From NCBI GenBank assembly GCA_024644775.1, contig JAHEHB010000002.1:2740-42357 (forward strand): DNA of 39,618 bases, written 5' to 3'. Positions 15,326 through 23,841 of the stretch are shown piece after piece. Every line of letters starts with the position of its first letter. Within the stretch, counting starts at the first letter, position 1. The notes under the pieces were generated by a model, which searched no databases, was not told where the DNA came from, and saw only the letters and a program-made list of their open reading frames with translations. This DNA is from Deltaproteobacteria bacterium (GTDB taxonomy: Bacteria; Desulfobacterota; Desulfobacteria; Desulfobacterales; SURF-15). A program made the translations under genes and the position numbers.

Positions 15326-16785
15326 TTTTGTGCGGCACCTTTTAAAATAAAATTTACATCAAATAATAGTGTGAATTTTGCCGGTTCAGGACCGTCGGCA
15401 CCTTCTATGTTGAAGGTGCGTAGATCAATTTTAAAGGCGCTGCGTATCATTAGGCTCGGTGTCTCGTCTTCGCCAATGCCAAGCTCGAATTCCGCAGGGC
15501 ATGTTAACTTAACATTCTTTCCTTTCAGTGTGAATGTTCCACTGACGTCGGCTGGAATGAGTCGCCCGAATGATATCTCTTGACCGTCGCTTTCGATGGC
15601 CTCTAATGTAAATACTGCTGTCGGAAATTTGGTTGAGTTGAGCAACATACTGCCTTGTATCGCTTCGTCCAGTACGGCATTCCCCATGGTTATCGTGGAA
15701 CGCGTATCAACTTCAATAGATCCACTGGCTCCTTCGAGCCGGTTTTTTTTTAGAAGACTGAATTCGCCGGTTCCCTCGCTGACTTCTCCCGCATAATTAT
15801 CCAATGGGGCCGGGAAGCGAAATTGGATCATCGGAGGATCCCTTCGGCCCGGTTTTACAAATATCCAGTGTTGCGGGATTTCTGCTATACTTGGCAATTT
15901 CGTACGTTTTTTTTCTGGCTCCGGCGGCAAAGGGAAACCGATATCTTCCCAACGTCGATTCGGCGTATGTTTTGCCACCGGATCGAAGCTGTCACCACTA
16001 TCATGGTTTTTTATAATTTTTTCAACAGCTTGTTCCACGACGACAGCACTTTTCCCGAAAAGTTGGTTGCGATTTTTCCACGGCCCTGATAGTTTAGATT
16101 CAAATACGGGTTCTTTACAATCGAACTGAGAAAAGATTGCCAGGGAGAGATACAAGGCCCCATCTCCAGACAACCAGGGGTAAAAATCCATATAAAACCC
16201 TCGGTCTGACCTTCCGAGAGTTACTTTTCTTTTTGTTTGAAAATTTTTGAATCCACTGCGAATGCTTTCGAGTGCTTCTGAAAAAAATTTGTCTTGATCA
16301 AAATGTTGAGGCACCGTCCCGGCCAATGGTATCACCTTCAGCGGTGCCCATAAACGGGTGCGGCCGTCTTCCCAAATAGGTATATTTTCTCGTACATACG
16401 GCATTTTTGCCTGGGGGATAAAACGGGATGTACGGATAAAGTTACGGAACCGCCCCGGTGTTGTCGTTCGACCCTGGTATATCGATCGACCGCGATGGTT
16501 TTGGTATACCATGAGGGGGGTGATGGTAATTTCTTTTGGAGAGCCCTGACGCGCATCGATCAGATGCACTGAGACACCCATTTCTTCGGCAAGCCTACGA
16601 ATCTTGGGTAAATTGCGCGTCTTAAATGTTTTACCCACCGGCGATCCTCCGTCTTGAACAAACACAAGTAGCTGCTCTGCCTCGGAAACTGCGGGTGCCT
16701 TTTGGGGCAGTACTAAAATTCCAAAGAAAATGCCTGTCGTTATGACATAAATCAATAGTGAGTTAGCCAAACAAGAATACCTCAT
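15322..16785 (-). CDS. Exported protein with thioredoxin-like N-terminal region and YceI-like C-terminal domain
   Basis: Protein of 487 residues. A signal or anchor helix (about 8-30) is followed by a region that looks like a thioredoxin fold lacking the CxxC pair: QLLVFVQDGGSPVGKTFKTR, RRLAEEMGVSVHLIDARQ, then ITPLMVYQNHRG, where the TP resembles the cis-proline loop. The middle part (about 130-310) is unrecognised. From about residue 315 it resembles YceI (FSLLKKNRLEGASGSIEVDT, LLNSTKFPTAVFTLEAIES, VSGTFTLKGKNVKLTCPAEF), a lipocalin-like fold that binds isoprenoid or other amphiphiles. I chose ATG 16785 with AGCGGAGA upstream over the in-frame TTG at 16806. It lies between a classical YceI gene and the phosphatase gene, overlapping the latter by 4 bp. 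Function unknown; an extracytoplasmic ligand sensor is plausible. Confidence 0.75.
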   Translation of the reverse strand: MRYSCLANSLLIYVITTGIFFGILVLPQKAPAVSEAEQLLVFVQDGGSPVGKTFKTRNLPKIRRLAEEMGVSVHLIDARQGSPKEITITPLMVYQNHRGRSIYQGRTTTPGRFRNFIRTSRFIPQAKMPYVRENIPIWEDGRTRLWAPLKVIPLAGTVPQHFDQDKFFSEALESIRSGFKNFQTKRKVTLGRSDRGFYMDFYPWLSGDGALYLSLAIFSQFDCKEPVFESKLSGPWKNRNQLFGKSAVVVEQAVEKIIKNHDSGDSFDPVAKHTPNRRWEDIGFPLPPEPEKKRTKLPSIAEIPQHWIFVKPGRRDPPMIQFRFPAPLDNYAGEVSEGTGEFSLLKKNRLEGASGSIEVDTRSTITMGNAVLDEAIQGSMLLNSTKFPTAVFTLEAIESDGQEISFGRLIPADVSGTFTLKGKNVKLTCPAEFELGIGEDETPSLMIRSAFKIDLRTFNIEGADGPEPAKFTLLFDVNFILKGAAQN

Positions 16786-16836
16786 GAATTTTCTCCGCTC
16801 ACTCAAATCTCGACAATGACCCGTTCTTTTGATGGA

Positions 16837-17427
16837 TTACTGTCTGATACCTTCGATACTAACAGTGAGATTTACTTCATCACTAATGCCGCTCAGCATA
16901 AAATCCATGCCAAACTCACTTCGTTTTATGGTAAACGATGTCTCAAATCCTCGCCGGTATTTACCATAGGGGTCTTTGCCTACGCCGGTTTGGTAGACTT
17001 TTGTCGTAATCGGGCGGGTTTTATCAATCAGCGTCAGGTCTCCTGAAATTTCGTAGGTATTTTCAGATATCTTTTTGAAAGAGGTGCTTTTAAACGAAAT
17101 GAGCGGGTGTTTTTCAGCGTTAAAGAAATCCGGGCTTTTGAGATGACTGTCTCTCTTTTCGACACCGGTAAAAATGTCATTGGTTTGAACCTGTATCTCA
17201 ATGGTGCCGTTTGTCGCTGAAGAATCATCGAATGTGAAGGTACCGGTGGGATTCACAATGCGTCCATAGGAATATCCGATCCCCAAATGCTTCACTCGAA
17301 ACAGAATATAGGTGTGAGCGGAGTCCACCTTGTAGGTCTCTGCCGCATATGCAGAGCTGTGCAGCGATACTGACATAATCGTAATCAATGCGATCAGTAC
17401 TATCGGAAAACGATACTTCCTTTTCAT
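16837..17427 (-). CDS. YceI-family periplasmic protein
   Basis: YceI-domain protein of 196 residues with a cleavable signal peptide (residues 1-28, ending SSAYAAE). Family hallmarks are YKVDSAHTYILFRVKHLGIG, the region FFNAEKHPLISFKSTSFKKI, SGDLTLIDKTRPITTKV and GFETSFTIKRSEFGMDFML. YceI proteins are eight-stranded barrels that bind polyisoprenoids or similar amphiphilic molecules in the periplasm. AGGAGGACAAC precedes the ATG. It is the first gene of a three-gene minus-strand operon, 51 bp before the YceI-fusion gene, which suggests a related or shared ligand. Confidence 0.95.
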   Translation of the reverse strand: MKRKYRFPIVLIALITIMSVSLHSSAYAAETYKVDSAHTYILFRVKHLGIGYSYGRIVNPTGTFTFDDSSATNGTIEIQVQTNDIFTGVEKRDSHLKSPDFFNAEKHPLISFKSTSFKKISENTYEISGDLTLIDKTRPITTKVYQTGVGKDPYGKYRRGFETSFTIKRSEFGMDFMLSGISDEVNLTVSIEGIRQ

Positions 17428-17775
17428 GTTGTCCTCCTTGATGATAAGAATTGGTTTTTTTGTAACTATATGAAATTAAGAATAAATTTATAAAACGTTT
17501 TTAAGTACAGCCTATCTCTTCACACACAAATTGAAAAACACAAAATAAGATATAGTAAAATTAATGCACAAATCTAATATAAGCAATAAGGATTTTTGTT
17601 GCCTTATCGCAATCGGTGAGGTAAGGGGTTTTGTTAGAATTATGTTAGGATTATGCTAGGGTTTTTGTTGGGCTCCAAATTCTATTTGGCTTAATATTAA
17701 GTAGAGCCGTCTGTAGGCTAGCCAGTGGAATTGTTAATAGTTTTTGTCACGATTTAAGAAGGGGAATCTACCAGA
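17428..17775. other. Divergent intergenic region with promoters and short tandem repeats
   Basis: This AT-rich stretch of 348 bp separates the minus-strand YceI operon from the plus-strand cassette, so both promoters must lie here. No strong consensus promoter was identified by eye. It contains the 11-bp tandem repeat at 17633-17665. Confidence 0.5.
17633..17665. repeat. Three 11-bp direct repeats
   Basis: GTTAGAATTAT, GTTAGGATTAT and GCTAGGGTTTT follow each other with exact 11-bp periodicity, placing the (G)YTAG cores on nearly the same helix face. Such direct repeats between divergent genes can be operator sites. Confidence 0.5.
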
Positions 17776-17979
17776 ATGAAAATATTCGTTATCCTCATAT
17801 CCTTTGTAACTACATTGTTTTTCTATGCAAATCCTGCTTTCGCATATCTTGATCCCGGAACCGGCAGTATGCTGCTCCAGGGACTATTGGCCGGTATCTT
17901 AGTTGTTTGCTCCACTATTGGCATCTTTTGGCGGCGGTTAAAAGATTTTTTTTCAAAGCTAATTGATCGTAACAAATAG
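17776..17979 (+). CDS. Small membrane protein with YLDPGTGS motif
   Basis: Protein of 67 residues: a signal-like hydrophobic start (residues 1-23), the motif AYLDPGTGSMLLQGLLAG at 23-40, a second hydrophobic helix (about 33-50) and a basic tail (RRLKDFFSKLIDRNK). Small proteins with a YLDPGTGS motif recur in many genomes, often beside envelope-polymer genes, and have no established function that I know. AAGAAGGGG lies upstream of the ATG. It stands 14 bp before the methyltransferase gene and is probably its operon partner. Confidence 0.75.
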   Translation: MKIFVILISFVTTLFFYANPAFAYLDPGTGSMLLQGLLAGILVVCSTIGIFWRRLKDFFSKLIDRNK

Positions 17980-17993
17980 CGGTACTTTCTCCA

Positions 17994-19376
17994 GTGAAGC
18001 TTCACCCTGCATCATTCAAAGACCCCTCGGGCCAGATCTTCTACGATCGTAATAAAGTATATAGAAGCATTTTTAAACCCGGCAAGAAAGATTATGAAGC
18101 CGCACGAGACTCTGGGATATTCAACAGGCTATCTGAGACGGGGTTGTTGATACTCCATACAGAGCAAAAACTCGAAGATTGCTGCCCAAAAGGAACGGTA
18201 TATCTTTTAAACCATCCCACCCTACCAATGGTCAGCTATCCCTGGGAATGGTCATTTTCAATGTTAAAAGATGCAGCATTGTTGCATCTTGAAATCATGG
18301 AAATGATCGTGCCCGAAGGGTTTTGGCTCCGTGATGCAAGTGCATTCAATATACAATATGATGGCAATAGACTTAAATTGATTGACACATTATCTATAGG
18401 ACGTCGCGTACCCGACACCCCATGGGTTGGATACAGACAGTTTTGTTCTCATTTTTTAGCGCCCCTGGCCCTAGCTGCTTATTGCGATATACGGACACTA
18501 TCGCTTTGGCGCAACTACATGGATGGTATTCCGCTCGATTTGGCAGAAAATTTATTGCCCTATAGAAAACTGTATCTTTCAAGATTGCTTTTCCATCTCA
18601 CATTGCATTCACGGCTCCAGAAATCCGCAACTAACAGAGATAATTATAATAAATCAAAGTCGGAGAGGCTTCCAAAGGTTTCTGATCGTGCGCTCATGGG
18701 TTTAATCCGATCGCTTCGTAATGCAATTAATACCACAAATTGGCACGGCGCTTCCAAGATCTGGAAGGAATATACCAAAATTAGAACGTATGATAAACCG
18801 GATGTTTCGAAAAAATCTGAATTCGTTGATAAAGTAATTGAACAGATACGCCCAGGAACCGTATGGGACTTGGGTGGAAATACAGGTGAATTTTCTTTTA
18901 TAGCAGCCTCCAGCGGCGCATTCGTAGTTAGTATTGATGGTGATCCTGCGTGCACAGAATTCATATATACTCGGCTACAAAAAGCAAATAAAAGAGCCTC
19001 TATATTACCGTTAACGATGGATCTCTCTAATCCGTCTCCAGGATTGGGGTGGGTTAATCAGGAAAGATCGAGTTTGGGGGATCGTGGGCCTGCCGATCTT
19101 GTCATGGCATTGGCATTGGTTCACCATCTCGTATTTTCCAACTGTGTACCGCTGACGAATATCGCTAAATGGCTTTATGGTTTGTCTAATCATCTGCTTA
19201 TTGAGTTTATCCCTTTAGAAGATCCCATGGTTCAAAGATTATTACGATATAGGAGAGGGGAACATCTTCCCTATTCGTCGGAAATATTTCTTAATAGTTT
19301 TGGTAAATGGTTCCAATTCATGGATAAAGTTAAGCTAACGAATAATAGAGAATTGTTCTTATTACGGTCTAATTAA
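17994..19376 (+). CDS. SAM-dependent methyltransferase with extra N-terminal region
   Basis: Protein of 460 residues. The C-terminal half is a class I methyltransferase: motif I is TVWDLGGNTGEFSFIAASSG followed by VVSIDGDP near residues 290-325, and LVMALALVHHLVF is a typical post-motif region. The N-terminal 220 residues form a conserved-looking domain with LRDASAFNIQYDGNRLKLID and WVGYRQFCSHFLAPLALAAY, vaguely kinase-like in its D-x5-N and IDTLS spacing; NoeA-type nodulation proteins share this layout. The start is GTG 17994 with no good ribosome binding site, so translation may depend on the small gene before it. The sulfatase-like gene follows after 5 bp. I infer methylation of an envelope glycan or lipid-linked intermediate; the substrate is unknown. 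Confidence 0.8.
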   Translation: MKLHPASFKDPSGQIFYDRNKVYRSIFKPGKKDYEAARDSGIFNRLSETGLLILHTEQKLEDCCPKGTVYLLNHPTLPMVSYPWEWSFSMLKDAALLHLEIMEMIVPEGFWLRDASAFNIQYDGNRLKLIDTLSIGRRVPDTPWVGYRQFCSHFLAPLALAAYCDIRTLSLWRNYMDGIPLDLAENLLPYRKLYLSRLLFHLTLHSRLQKSATNRDNYNKSKSERLPKVSDRALMGLIRSLRNAINTTNWHGASKIWKEYTKIRTYDKPDVSKKSEFVDKVIEQIRPGTVWDLGGNTGEFSFIAASSGAFVVSIDGDPACTEFIYTRLQKANKRASILPLTMDLSNPSPGLGWVNQERSSLGDRGPADLVMALALVHHLVFSNCVPLTNIAKWLYGLSNHLLIEFIPLEDPMVQRLLRYRRGEHLPYSSEIFLNSFGKWFQFMDKVKLTNNRELFLLRSN

Positions 19377-19381
19377 AGTAT

Positions 19382-21205
19382 ATGGAATTTAAAAGTATTA
19401 TACGAATTGACCCAAAACGAGCCGTTTCATTATTCAGTTCGTCGCTTTTACTTGTATCCACTTTCTTTCTGTTTGGGCCTTTTATTATTTTTCAGGGAAA
19501 TATAAATGAGTTTCTTGTCTCATTGACGTCCATCTTGTCTTTTTTTTTCGTTCCTGCACTGGTCCTCCTTATATTGTTAACGACCCTAGGAGTCGTGTTA
19601 CCTAAACAGTTACATAAACGTTATGTATCGCTATTGTTTATTTTTGGGATTTTGTTCTGGCTGCAAGGGAATGTTCTTGTATGGAAATACGGTTTGTTGG
19701 ACGGTCAGGGTATTGATTGGAATAAAAGTGTATGGCGTGGCTGGCTCGATGGTTCAATATGGCTCATCCTTATTTTTATTGCGCTTATTTTTTTTGAGCA
19801 AATTTATAGAATAACTGCATTTATAAGCATCGTAATGCTTTTATTACAATCGGTTTTCTTAGGTGTTACAAGTGGCCAAAAACCGGAGACTTGGCAAGAA
19901 AAAGATAAAATTTCATTCTCTAAGCCCATGCCTCAAGAACTTTATCAATTTTCTTCAAAACAGAATGTAATCATATTTCTCTTAGATGCATTCCAATCAG
20001 ATTATTTTCAATACATTATTAATGATGATTTTGATTATTATTCTAACATATTCGAAGGATTCACTTTTTTTAAAGAAACTACCGGTTCGTTTCCTACGAC
20101 GTACATGACCGTCCCCGCTATTTTTAGTGGGAAAAATTACAAAAATGATATGCCAATGCCCACGTTTTTGAATACTATCATGAAAGGCAAGACTATTTCT
20201 ACTGTTTTGTATAAAATGGGTTATGATGTAGATCTGGCGCCCATCTCAATGAATTTAGCACCGGATCCCTCTTCGGTAATATACCAGATTCCTGTTCCAT
20301 ACGGTGTTAATAAAGAACATTTTACGCAGGCAAGCGCTGCTTTGATGATTGATCTCGTCTTGTTTAGGCACGTTCCTCATATTTTCAAAAAATATATATA
20401 CAACGATCGAACATGGTTAATGCAGCGTTTATTGTTTACCGGAGTATTATCCCGTAAAGATAAAATAGGCCCAATAACATTTCGGTATTTTGCTCATGAA
20501 GCATTTTTGGCGGATCTAAATAATAATCTAACGGTTACCAGGACTAAATCCGTATTTAAGTTTTTCCATTTAGCGACTACACATGCCCCCATGGTCGTAA
20601 CTAGGGATTGTAAGTATGCAGGAAAACCACTTAAAACTACTAAGGAAAACAGAAAAAATCAAAGCAGATGCAGTCTTGAGCATATCATAAAGATTTTATT
20701 TAAACTAAAGTCGAGAGGTATTTATGATTCTTCATTGATAGTTCTCATGGCAGATACGGGTGGTGGTTTAAAGGTAAAATTAAAAAATATGAACAAGAAA
20801 GTAAAAGGATTTACTATCGGCAGCGATAGATTTGCCGCTGTAGTCGGTTCCGCACTGCCATTAATGGTCATTAAACCGCCATTCAGTAAGGGTCCTTTAA
20901 GGATATCAACCGCTCAGACCATGTTGACTGATTTACCGGCAACGATAAGTTCGATTCTAAATTTAAAAGAACAATTTAGTGGCCGTTCTATGTTTGAAAT
21001 TGATCCCAATGAAACCCGGGAACGAACATTTTTTTACTATAAATGGCGACACGAAAATTGGTTAGATGAGTATTTTAAACGTATTGATGAATTTATTATT
21101 GAAGGGAGCGTATTCGATTTAACTTCATGGAGAAAGGGTTTAACCTATTATCCACCGAAAGATACTCGGCGGGTTCTAAAAAAGAACATATCGAATAAAA
21201 AATGA
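19382..21205 (+). CDS. Membrane-anchored sulfatase/phosphoglycerol-transferase-like enzyme
   Basis: Protein of 607 residues with about five membrane helices (15-37, 44-70, 80-100, 122-142, 146-163) and a large extracytoplasmic alkaline-phosphatase-superfamily domain, the layout of LtaS/OpgB-type phosphoglycerol transferases and EptA-like enzymes. NVIIFLLDAFQSD holds the first metal ligand (D202), TTGSFPTTYMTVPAIFSG carries the nucleophile region, and FFHLATTHAP supplies a histidine. The usual SDHG motif appears as MADTGGG, so one metal-ligand histidine may be missing or displaced. Codon and base use are AT-rich compared with neighbours on both sides. Probably transfers or removes a phospho- or sulfo-substituent on an envelope polymer made with the preceding methyltransferase. 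Confidence 0.85.
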   Translation: MEFKSIIRIDPKRAVSLFSSSLLLVSTFFLFGPFIIFQGNINEFLVSLTSILSFFFVPALVLLILLTTLGVVLPKQLHKRYVSLLFIFGILFWLQGNVLVWKYGLLDGQGIDWNKSVWRGWLDGSIWLILIFIALIFFEQIYRITAFISIVMLLLQSVFLGVTSGQKPETWQEKDKISFSKPMPQELYQFSSKQNVIIFLLDAFQSDYFQYIINDDFDYYSNIFEGFTFFKETTGSFPTTYMTVPAIFSGKNYKNDMPMPTFLNTIMKGKTISTVLYKMGYDVDLAPISMNLAPDPSSVIYQIPVPYGVNKEHFTQASAALMIDLVLFRHVPHIFKKYIYNDRTWLMQRLLFTGVLSRKDKIGPITFRYFAHEAFLADLNNNLTVTRTKSVFKFFHLATTHAPMVVTRDCKYAGKPLKTTKENRKNQSRCSLEHIIKILFKLKSRGIYDSSLIVLMADTGGGLKVKLKNMNKKVKGFTIGSDRFAAVVGSALPLMVIKPPFSKGPLRISTAQTMLTDLPATISSILNLKEQFSGRSMFEIDPNETRERTFFYYKWRHENWLDEYFKRIDEFIIEGSVFDLTSWRKGLTYYPPKDTRRVLKKNISNKK

Positions 21206-21215
21206 TGTTTCATAT

Positions 21216-21875
21216 TCACAGAAAAGATTTCCGAAGACCTAAGGCTATTAAAAAAAGGGCAAGTAGCTGAACGAGATGAAAAACGCCGTTATGATCAAAT
21301 TCCCAGATATTTCTAAACCAGACAAGTTTAAAAAAGACCGTTCGGCTCGCTTGAATGATACCTGCGATGATTGTAACAAAGAGACCGGCGGTCATGAACC
21401 CTGAACCTTCAAGCTGTCCGCATACTGCCAGCGAGATATAGCCACCCAAAGAAAAGAGCAAAATAAGTGTAACCAAAATAACGCTTATCAGTATACCGCC
21501 GTCTACAAGTCTTGCCAACGAATATAATATGACCATCGAAATTAACATGATAGGCAGTAATCGTCGCGCCGCATTGACTCCCCAGACATCGTAAGCAACA
21601 CCGACGGCCAGCAGTCCGACGCTAAACGCCAATGACAAAGCCAAAGGCTGCCACAGAAAAAATTTTACCCGACTGGATATCACAAACCCATGGACGATGG
21701 TACCCAATGAAGCGGCGATGGCGATGAACACAAACATCCAGCACCAGATCTTCACCTTCCATAGATCCTGCATGCCAACACGGTTCAGATACACAATGGT
21801 GCCGATGGCAAATATCGCCAATATGGCATCGGTGGCTGCGGTGGTTTGCTCTGTGGGGATATCGATGATTTTCAA
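21216..21875 (-). CDS. Seven-helix membrane protein of unknown function
   Basis: Protein of 219 residues, almost entirely hydrophobic, with about seven predicted helices. The first helix carries TTAATDAILAIFAI, the second loop region ends with GTIVHGF, and the tail has EFDHNGVFHLVQLLALFLIA. The pattern of a TD in helix 1, HG in helix 2 and DHNxxFHxxQ near the end recalls the CREST/ceramidase-like hydrolase superfamily, where such residues bind zinc; this is an inference. It lies 18 bp after the AICAR formyltransferase gene and is convergent with the sulfatase gene, 10 bp away. Confidence 0.7.
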   Translation of the reverse strand: MKIIDIPTEQTTAATDAILAIFAIGTIVYLNRVGMQDLWKVKIWCWMFVFIAIAASLGTIVHGFVISSRVKFFLWQPLALSLAFSVGLLAVGVAYDVWGVNAARRLLPIMLISMVILYSLARLVDGGILISVILVTLILLFSLGGYISLAVCGQLEGSGFMTAGLFVTIIAGIIQASRTVFFKLVWFRNIWEFDHNGVFHLVQLLALFLIALGLRKSFL

Positions 21876-21893
21876 TGTTTTTGAACGAGCCCT

Positions 21894-23144
21894 TTAGTGC
21901 TTGAAGCTTCGCTCTCCGGTATAGACCATGGTTACCCCGTTTTCGTTGCATGCTTCGATGGACTGGTAATCGTTTTCAGAGCCACCCGGTTGGATAACGG
22001 CGGAAATCCCTTCACGGATTCCCACATCAATTCCGTCTCTAAAGGGAAAGAACGCATCACTGACCATGGCAGCGCCAGTGAGTCCGCCTTTTTCATCGGC
22101 GACTTTTGCATCGATCTCCATCTTTTTATCGTTATCCTTTAAGTCGTTATAAGAAATTCCATGCATTTCATAGCAGTATCGATCAGCAAGCTTCCGGTAG
22201 GCCTTGTCCCGGGCGATTTCGGCCACACCGACCCGGTCCTGCTCGCCGGTACCGATGCCAACCGTCGCTTGATCTTTTACATATATCACCGAATTTGAGG
22301 TAATTCCGGATTCAACCAGCCAGCCAAATAGCATATCCTCATATTCTTGCGCAGTGGGTTCCCGCTGGATGTGATAGTGAGTACCCTTGTGGTAACATTC
22401 GGCCAACCGTAGATCTTCTTTTCGGCGTGCAAGCGGCACATAAGACCACTGGGCGATAATCCCCCCGTCCATAAGGCTTTTAAAATCCACACATCGTTTT
22501 CCCACGAACGTTTGCAAGCGTTCGATATTTCCGATTCGGATAACGCGTAAGTTTTTACGTTTCGATAAGATATCTTCCACCCCTTCTTCGAATTCCGGTG
22601 CGACAACCACTTCGGCATATTGCCCGGATATGGCCTCAGCGGTGGCTTTATCGAGGGGGCGATTTACGGCGATACACCCACCGAATGCCGCCACCCGATC
22701 CGCCATGTAGGCTTTTTGGTAGGCATCTTCCAAGAAAATCCCCCGGGCCACGCCACAGGGGTTGTTGTGTTTAACAATTACAACAGTGGGGCGATTATGG
22801 AAATATCTTAAAATGTTCAGCGCGTTATCTGCATCGGTGAGATTCGTCTTTCCAGGATGCTTGCCGGACTGCAGTAATTCAACGTCGGATGCCAAATAAT
22901 GGCCCGGCTGAATGGTTTCTGCTTCCCCCAGAACCAAGTTGCCGTTTACCAGACGATAAAGCGCCGCTTCCTGCCCAGGGTTTTCACCATATCGAAGGCC
23001 CTTTTCCACGTCACCAATACGCCAAAGGACTTTTTCGTAATATAAAGTCTGGCGTTCGTCCGAATGAAGAAAGCTGATTTCCATTTTTGGAGGAAAATGA
23101 TCGTCGATGATGGTTTTATACATTTTTTTAAGATCGTCTACCAT
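21894..23144 (-). CDS. purH: AICAR formyltransferase (separate C-terminal half of PurH)
   Basis: Catalyses formyl transfer from 10-formyl-THF to AICAR, the penultimate step of IMP synthesis. Family motifs include GLRYGENPGQEAALYRLV, LNILRYFHNRPTVVIVKHNN with PCGVARG (the catalytic Lys-His pair), DRVAAFGGCIAVN, and TVGIGTGEQDRVGVAEIARD. At 416 residues it is longer than the about 320-residue domain of bifunctional PurH. I chose ATG 23144, which has GGAG at the right spacing; the in-frame start at 23171 would overlap the upstream gene. The IMP cyclohydrolase activity is encoded separately by the gene immediately upstream, 16 bp away, so the usual fusion is split. Confidence 0.92.
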   Translation of the reverse strand: MVDDLKKMYKTIIDDHFPPKMEISFLHSDERQTLYYEKVLWRIGDVEKGLRYGENPGQEAALYRLVNGNLVLGEAETIQPGHYLASDVELLQSGKHPGKTNLTDADNALNILRYFHNRPTVVIVKHNNPCGVARGIFLEDAYQKAYMADRVAAFGGCIAVNRPLDKATAEAISGQYAEVVVAPEFEEGVEDILSKRKNLRVIRIGNIERLQTFVGKRCVDFKSLMDGGIIAQWSYVPLARRKEDLRLAECYHKGTHYHIQREPTAQEYEDMLFGWLVESGITSNSVIYVKDQATVGIGTGEQDRVGVAEIARDKAYRKLADRYCYEMHGISYNDLKDNDKKMEIDAKVADEKGGLTGAAMVSDAFFPFRDGIDVGIREGISAVIQPGGSENDYQSIEACNENGVTMVYTGERSFKH

Positions 23145-23160
23145 ATTTATCTCCAAATAT

Positions 23161-23841
23161 TTAGCATTCACAAAGCGTATAACATTGTCTTATTTCATCG
23201 ATGCTTCTCTGAGCCAGGTAATCCGAAATGGCACGATCGTAGCAGGCGGTATGTTCAAAAGCTTTCCGGGCAAGGGAAAATCGAAGCTTCAGGGAGGTGG
23301 CACCATTGTTTGATCGCAGCTCAGTTGTCACTGTCTCATAGTCAGAGGGATCTACCACCGAGGCAACACGAATGTAATTTTTCGCTGAAGCCCGAATCAT
23401 ACAAGGCCCACCGATATCGATATTGGCCCGGGCCTCTTCTACCGTTACCCCCTGTCTTTCAATGGTTTGCTGAAAGGGATACAGATTGACCACCACCATG
23501 TCGATAGGGACAGCGCTCGTGCGCTTGAGATCTTCCTGATGGGCACTATTGTATGTTTCAGTCAGTAGTCCCAGATAAATCTTAAAATCCAGGGTCTTGA
23601 CCAATCCCCCTTGAGTTTCCGGTTGTCCGGTATATTCAGATACTTGGGTGAGGGAGGTACCGGCATTACTACCTAAGATCTCTTGAATCCGATTGTATGT
23701 ACCACCGGTTGAAAATATTTTTATTTCTGGATTGACATGAATCAACTCAGTAACGAATCTTTGCAAACCGCTTTTGTCTGAAACGCTGATCAATACATGT
23801 CTTACGTCGATCGGGTCGTCGATTTTTTCTACAATGTTCAT
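23161..23841 (-). CDS. IMP cyclohydrolase (separate N-terminal half of PurH)
   Basis: Protein of 226 residues corresponding to the MGS-like cyclohydrolase domain that closes FAICAR to IMP. Motifs: HVLISVSDKSGLQRFV, FSTGGTYNRIQEIL, VVVNLYPFQQTI, and IDIGGPCMIRASAKNY. The usual VKTLHPKIHGGIL appears here as VKTLDFKIYLGLL, so the HP and GG are replaced although the K-T-L and following K are retained. The first 95 bp overlap the end of the HD-domain gene in another frame. The gene directly precedes the formyltransferase gene and the two products together replace bifunctional PurH. Confidence 0.9.
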   Translation of the reverse strand: MNIVEKIDDPIDVRHVLISVSDKSGLQRFVTELIHVNPEIKIFSTGGTYNRIQEILGSNAGTSLTQVSEYTGQPETQGGLVKTLDFKIYLGLLTETYNSAHQEDLKRTSAVPIDMVVVNLYPFQQTIERQGVTVEEARANIDIGGPCMIRASAKNYIRVASVVDPSDYETVTTELRSNNGATSLKLRFSLARKAFEHTACYDRAISDYLAQRSIDEIRQCYTLCEC

